Positions 63,044 through 64,000 of a stretch of 64,000 nt of DNA are shown here, piece after piece. Positions within the stretch are counted from its first letter, which is position 1. Every line of letters begins with the position of its first letter. Source of the DNA: Micromonospora trifolii (GTDB lineage Bacteria > Actinomycetota > Actinomycetes > Mycobacteriales > Micromonosporaceae); contig NZ_JAKKFD010000082.1 in assembly GCF_022229005.1 (NCBI RefSeq), forward strand, positions 48,456 through 112,455, written 5' to 3'. Both the position numbers and the translations under genes were made by a program. The notes beneath the pieces are model-generated. The model did not search any database, was not told where the DNA came from, and saw nothing but the letters and a program-made list of their open reading frames with translations.

Positions 63044-64000
63044 TTAGCGGGCGTCGACTTCGTTGATCTTTTCGGCGCCGAAGGTTTCCCGGAGCAGCCG
63101 TACCGCCTGCTCTTCGCTGGACTCCCGCGCGGTCTTCTCGTCGATGATCTCGTCCAACGGCTCGTCGCCCGGGTCGAACCCCTCAAAGGCCGGGGTCGCC
63201 GCCGCTGCCGCGCCGCCGGGCCGACCGGCCCGCGCCGGGCCGTCGAAGTCCGGGTCGTAGGGCGGCTCGCCGGCCCATTCGGCGTCCGCGACGGGCCGGG
63301 CTGCCGCTCCGGTACGCACACCGCGCCCCGCCGCCGCCGCGCGAGCCGCGGCGATGGCGCTGCTCACCGGCGCGCCACCGGCTGTCGCCGGCTGCCGGGC
63401 CGCCGGTGTCGCGTTACCCCGCCCGCCCGGCTTACCGCCGCCGGCCGCTGACCCGGGATCGCCCGAACCGCCCGGTCCGGTGCCGTTCGCGCCGCTGCCG
63501 TTGGTGCCGCTGCCGTTGGTGCTGCTGCCGTTGCCGGCGCTGCCGTTCGCGCCGGTCGACGCCGGTGCGGAGTGGGCGCTCGACTCGTTTCCGGCCGACG
63601 CGCCGCCGGGGCGGGCCGCCTCCGGCCAGTCCTCGTCATCCGTAGCCTCGGCGGCGAGGGCGCCGCCGCCGGGGCGGGCCGCCTCCGGCCAGTCACCGTC
63701 GTCCGCCGCCGGAGCGGACGGCGCTGAGCCCTGCCGACCAGCACCGTGACCAGCGGAACCCGCACCGGCACCGCCACGCGAAGCCGAGCTGGCAGCGCCG
63801 GTCGGGTTCGCGGCGGCGGGCGAGGCGTTCGTCGGACCGGCGGCGGTCGGGGCGTTGGATCCCGCAGTCCCCGGCCCGGCGGCGGTCGCACTTGGCGCAG
63901 CGTTCGCGCCGGGCGCAGCGTTCGCGCCAGGCGCGGCGTTCGCGCCAGGCGCGGCGTTCGCGCCAGGCGCGGCGTTCGCGCCAGGCGCAGCGTTCGAGCC
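63044..64000 (-). CDS. dnaX: DNA polymerase III gamma/tau subunit, 3' part
   Basis: The C-terminal 318 residues are inside the window; the gene continues beyond its end. The last 60 residues are conserved (DEPLDEIIDEKTARESSEEQ, then AVRLLRETFGAEKINEVD), the tau tail that contacts the polymerase alpha subunit. Before this is a long disordered linker: hexapeptide GANAAP repeats at the window edge, two copies of DWPEAARPGG, and NGSGTNGSG-type runs. Position near ybaB-recR supports the call. Truncation by the window, not by mutation. Confidence 0.9.
   Translation of the reverse strand, partial: GSNAAPGANAAPGANAAPGANAAPGANAAPGANAAPSATAAGPGTAGSNAPTAAGPTNASPAAANPTGAASSASRGGAGAGSAGHGAGRQGSAPSAPAADDGDWPEAARPGGGALAAEATDDEDWPEAARPGGASAGNESSAHSAPASTGANGSAGNGSSTNGSGTNGSGANGTGPGGSGDPGSAAGGGKPGGRGNATPAARQPATAGGAPVSSAIAAARAAAAGRGVRTGAAARPVADAEWAGEPPYDPDFDGPARAGRPGGAAAAATPAFEGFDPGDEPLDEIIDEKTARESSEEQAVRLLRETFGAEKINEVDAR

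Overview
The window looks like chromosomal DNA of a high-GC actinomycete, most likely a Micromonospora-type member of the Micromonosporaceae. Grounds: very GC-rich codons, many GTG starts, many probably leaderless genes, a WhiB-family regulator, a SigE-family sigma factor, a MDMPI/DinB-like protein, and gene neighbourhoods matching two blocks of Mycobacterium tuberculosis (Rv3677c-Rv3683 and Rv3708c-Rv3721c). There is no integrase, transposase, phage gene, CRISPR array or rRNA. The only RNA gene seen is a tRNA-Pro(CGG). The genus is inferred, not proven.

Layout. 0-2.1 kb: a small membrane protein and an HTH/coiled-coil protein behind an array of ACTTCC/GGAAGT palindromes. 2.2-11.4 kb: a TetR regulator and a tightly coupled catabolic operon (DinB-like protein, AtuA-like protein, acyl-CoA dehydrogenase, carboxyltransferase, biotin carboxylase/BCCP, second acyl-CoA dehydrogenase), resembling branched-chain or terpenoid acyl-CoA carboxylation pathways. 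11.5-18.1 kb: a PadR/membrane-protein pair, a DUF3592 protein, a glutamate-type binding lipoprotein coupled to a polytopic membrane protein, and a transmembrane Ser/Thr kinase. 18.3-32.1 kb: a giant cyclase/ATPase/TPR protein coupled to an MBL hydrolase, then the block RidA, DUF4177, two ArsA ATPases, WhiB4, PonA2-like PBP, YqeY and a metallophosphoesterase.

32.2-43.8 kb: tRNA-Pro, a sigma factor with a coupled membrane partner, a methyltransferase, an MFS transporter, a region of tandem repeats and palindromes, a secreted 5'-nucleotidase, an alpha/beta hydrolase, a GGCT-like protein, a phosphodiesterase and a diguanylate cyclase. 44.0-54.0 kb: asd and ask (aspartate pathway), a lipoprotein, a nitroreductase, a probably frameshifted ArsR-type regulator divergent from an MFS transporter, leuA with a leucine leader peptide and attenuator-like hairpin, and an EmrB-type exporter. 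54.0-64.0 kb: an HNH lipoprotein with a small partner, a complete peptide ABC importer (dppABCDF order), then recR, ybaB, a DUF998 protein and the 3' part of dnaX, which runs off the window end.

Between genes, mainly at convergent ends, lie several families of long imperfect palindromes; one (GATCTTGC...GCAAGATC) occurs three times. Starts with a TANNNT-like box 6-8 nt upstream recur through the window and were used to choose several start codons.
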